From NCBI GenBank assembly GCA_029961685.1, contig JARWKL010000004.1, positions 32,835,294-32,899,293 on the forward strand: DNA of 64,000 bases, in the 5' to 3' direction. This document shows, piece by piece, positions 63,634 through 64,000 of the stretch (the first letter of the stretch is position 1; every line of letters starts with the position of its first letter). Made by a program: the position numbers and the translations under genes. The notes under the pieces are model-generated. The model had not been told where the DNA came from and did no database searches. It saw only the letters and a program-made list of their open reading frames with translations. This DNA is from Aristolochia californica (taxonomy: Eukaryota; Streptophyta; Magnoliopsida; Piperales; Aristolochiaceae).

Positions 63634-64000
63634 ATGGCTTCATTTGTCATATGGAAATAGGCTAGTTGCACCTTATACCATTTTGTAGTCCCACAGTTCA
63701 AAAAAAAAAAAAAAATTTCACATCTATGCAACAAAATTAAGGGATCAACTGAACCATTGAAAGAGGGAAATTCTAACTTGGTGTACCTTCGAACTGTGAC
63801 TCCATGGTGGGGTCCTAGGACAGCGGTACACCCAGGCCGCTGCTCCCCTCTTCTGTGATATGGTTGAGAAACCTCTCTCGCCTCTAGGCTTTGATGTCTC
63901 TCTGCCCTCAGCTCAGTTAGCATGCTGATGACTTGGCTCATCTCTTCTTCCAAACCACAAACCTTCCCCAACACTGGTTGTGCTATTTCAAAGCTATCTT
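63634..64000 (-). pseudogene. Ty3/gypsy gag N-terminal part, continuation of the 53.9-57.7 kb element
   Basis: The minus strand reads LEEEMSQVISMLTELRAERH (coiled-coil leader), VRRYTKLEFPSFNGSVDPLI, LLHRCEIFF and KVQLAYFHMTNEAM. It joins the gag at 57756 when G and one ATAAC duplication are removed. It continues beyond the window. Confidence 0.88.

Noticed and set aside
1..64000. Assignment to a named plant species
   Set aside because: Family-level motifs identify a flowering plant, but nothing read here discriminates genus or order.

Overview
The window is flowering-plant nuclear DNA built almost entirely of nested LTR retrotransposons. The evidence is chromodomain Ty3/gypsy polyproteins, Ty1/copia and Athila-like fragments, initiator-tRNA-Met and tRNA-Asp type primer-binding sites (PBS), miniature TRIM elements, and intron-less pieces of plant genes (PPR, CSI1-type armadillo, phosphofructokinase, enolase, calreticulin, acyl-CoA oxidase). 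The species cannot be named from the sequence. I see no native single-copy gene: every recognisable host-gene piece lies inside an LTR-bounded element.

Layout. 1-4.7 kb: minus-strand Ty3 remnants, with a TRIM fused at a PBS. 4.7-17.3 kb: one old plus-strand chromodomain Ty3 element split by a minus-strand Ty3 remnant (5.9-7.9 kb), by the non-autonomous element H1 (8.76-11.3 kb, itself holding a complete TRIM), and by composite D (12.4-16.0 kb, carrying PPR-gene cargo). 17.3-29 kb: two minus-strand Ty3 remnants, a plus-strand Ty3 tail, copia pieces and several TRIMs. 29-35 kb: a gag fragment cut by a copia element, which is cut by a young Ty3 derivative with matching LTRs and a perfect target duplication. 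35-38.7 kb: Athila-like gag-pro with its LTR. 38.7-47.7 kb: Ty3 tails and one LTR-to-LTR Ty3 element (41.7-47.5 kb). 48.1-53 kb: an Athila-like LTR cut by element F (CSI1 and PPR cargo). 53-64 kb: a minus-strand Ty3 element cut in gag by element G (enolase, PFK, calreticulin and acyl-CoA oxidase cargo), which is cut by element H2.

The most interesting content is a set of non-autonomous Ty3 derivatives (D, F, G, and possibly the H family). They keep LTRs, a PBS, a short leader and the last part of the chromodomain reading frame, but gag-pol has been replaced by host transcript pieces in the sense orientation. G joins pieces of at least four unrelated genes. D, G and both H copies have an A-tract between cargo and tail, as expected if cargo was acquired from polyadenylated RNA. 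Breakpoints in several chimeras fall at the PBS shared by the Ty3 elements and the TRIMs, which suggests template switching between co-packaged RNAs. All functional statements are inferences from motifs read by eye; no database search was run.
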